From the NCBI GenBank assembly GCA_003864495.1, contig ML133420.1, positions 1,373,959 to 1,437,958 of the forward strand: a stretch of 64,000 bases of DNA, written 5' to 3'. This DNA is from Nemopilema nomurai (lineage: Eukaryota; Cnidaria; Scyphozoa; Rhizostomeae; Rhizostomatidae). Each line of letters opens with the position of its first letter. The stretch's first letter is position 1. The translations under genes and the position numbers were made by a program. The notes beneath the pieces are model-generated. The model saw only the letters and a program-made list of their open reading frames with translations, was not told where the DNA came from and ran no database searches. Of the stretch, positions 62,532 through 64,000 are shown in pieces.

Positions 62532-64000
62532 TGCTAAAATGTTTTTATCATGTAGTATTGTGATTTACAAATTAATACAATCAGTATTCAAGCAAGCCGC
62601 TTTCTGCCATATCAGCTTATGTATCTCGTTAAAGGCTTGAACAAACAAAATGTTTTGACAACCGTGCCAACATATTTTCCAAAACGCGATTTTTAAGTTG
62701 CTGGAAAACGCCCTAAGATTTTTTCCAAACTTGATTTGCTAGACATAAGAGCTTTATCATTAGCGGTATTTATACCGGGGTTAGAGCAAAAGCATTTCTT
62801 GCATTGCAAGTATGCTGCTGGCATATTAAGTATATCTTGGTCAGGCAGACGTGATAAATTTTGACTTAAATGACATATTACATTTATTTCCAACAATTGC
62901 ACCTTAAAATTTCCCTTACTCGGCCTCGAAGCGTGCCTTTGTGGACCAAGGCAAACTATAAACTCCCACTTCTGTGGATTGACACTAAGTTTCTTTTCTT
63001 ACGAGTTTTATGACTCAAAATTATCTAAGCGAACCATTTAACTATTCATAAAGAGTTCTTTTACTTAATGCTTGGATGGTTTTGAATATAGTTTAATCGA
63101 GTCTTGTAATGGGCTCCTTCAGAATACGCTTAATCAATTGCTATTGGAAAGAGAAATCAGTCAAGTGCAGCAGTATATAATTGATAAAACGATGATTTCT
63201 TAAGAAGTCGGGAATGTTTCCTCTTTTGCGAGATTTGTGTTAGGGGACCTGTCATCTACCAAATAGAGCCTAGCCTCTTTCGGGCTGATTTAAGTGTACG
63301 CAATTTCCTGGCAATGAGAGGAGCACAGGGGCACAGCAGTGATTGTGCGGTTGGTCATTTTCAGAAGCCCGTTTGCAATGCCAGAAATACTATTTATAAT
63401 TGCAATTTTCAGTTACTAATTATTACCATTTCATTGCCAATCGTGAAACGTTACTGAAGTGTCTAAAAGTGAATAGAACAGTTTATGGGCCTTCTGCTTA
63501 TTCCGTGACTTTATATCATGAATTGATGCAATCATCTCGCTCATACAAGGACGAAAAATAATTATGGACGGAACGGGAAGAACTCAAGGTCAAAAAGGTT
63601 TGGCAGGCTATGATATGAGATGCTGCAACGAAAGAAGGCTATATACATTTGAAGAAGGGAAATACATGTAATTCTGGGCGTAGGAAGGTACTGTGGGTTG
63701 CTTGGGGAACAAATAAGAGAAGGGGAGGGGGTGGGTATAAAAAGGAGGGAAAAGTCGAATAAGGGAGAGAACAAGAGAGAAAACTTTTAACTAAGTAGTT
63801 TAGTAGTTAACTAAGCGATTACATCATAAAAGAGTTGTTGGTTTTACACTGAGAAAATACGACTAAATACAATGTGTCTTGTTTGTTTGCATAGTGAGTA
63901 GTAATATACCTCAACGACAGGAAGGATGGAGGATGGAACGGTAGAATGCACGTGACTTTGTACATGTGCCTTTGCAGTCTCCAAAGACGTCTTTTGGTTG
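62532..64000. other. Right edge, no gene seen
   Basis: AT-rich sequence with no supportable exon. A TATA-like string, tataaaaagg, at 63,736-63,745 follows a G-rich stretch and could be a core promoter for a plus-strand gene beyond the window, but this is weak. Confidence 0.4.

Overview
This is a eukaryotic, metazoan window: AT-rich, with GT-AG introns of about 0.1-2.5 kb and abundant transposon debris and tandem repeats. The gene content and transposon types fit a marine invertebrate, most likely an anthozoan cnidarian such as a stony coral. No species marker was seen, so that placement is inference. I rebuilt four protein-coding genes by joining exons whose splice signals, reading phase and family motifs all agree.

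Layout. (1) About 2.2-16.3 kb, minus strand: a VWA3A-like protein with two von Willebrand A-type domains, 24 exons placed, far C-terminus unresolved. Its introns hold a 1.5-kb near-perfect hairpin made of two Tc1/mariner fragments, two MITE-like elements and a (GA)n tract. (2) 18,991-24,548: a 5.56-kb foldback transposon with long inverted arms, subterminal 174-bp arrays, a 9-bp target duplication and a decayed copia-type RNase H fragment inside. (3) 25,293-29,913, plus strand: complete ARPC1 (Arp2/3 complex subunit 1), 10 exons, 370 aa. (4) 30.6-33.05 kb: a minisatellite of about 31 units of 78 bp. (5) 37,089-39,255, minus strand: a complete three-exon CARHSP1-like cold-shock-domain protein, 138 aa, with C-rich and TA-flanked elements just upstream. 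(6) 44,489-61,604, plus strand: a complete 20-exon receptor guanylate cyclase, 1,232 aa. It has a signal peptide, ANF-receptor ectodomain, one membrane helix, kinase-homology domain, coiled linker and cyclase domain. Its introns contain 42-bp and 27-bp minisatellites and a long pyrimidine tract.

The genes are unrelated in function (probably ciliary VWA3A, actin nucleation, RNA binding, cGMP signalling) and show no operon-like organisation. The long open frames inside the 78-, 42- and 27-bp repeats and the CT-rich tract are by-products of repeat units that are multiples of three without stop codons. They are not called as genes. The most unusual structures are the foldback element at 19.0-24.5 kb and the Tc1 hairpin inside the VWA3A gene.
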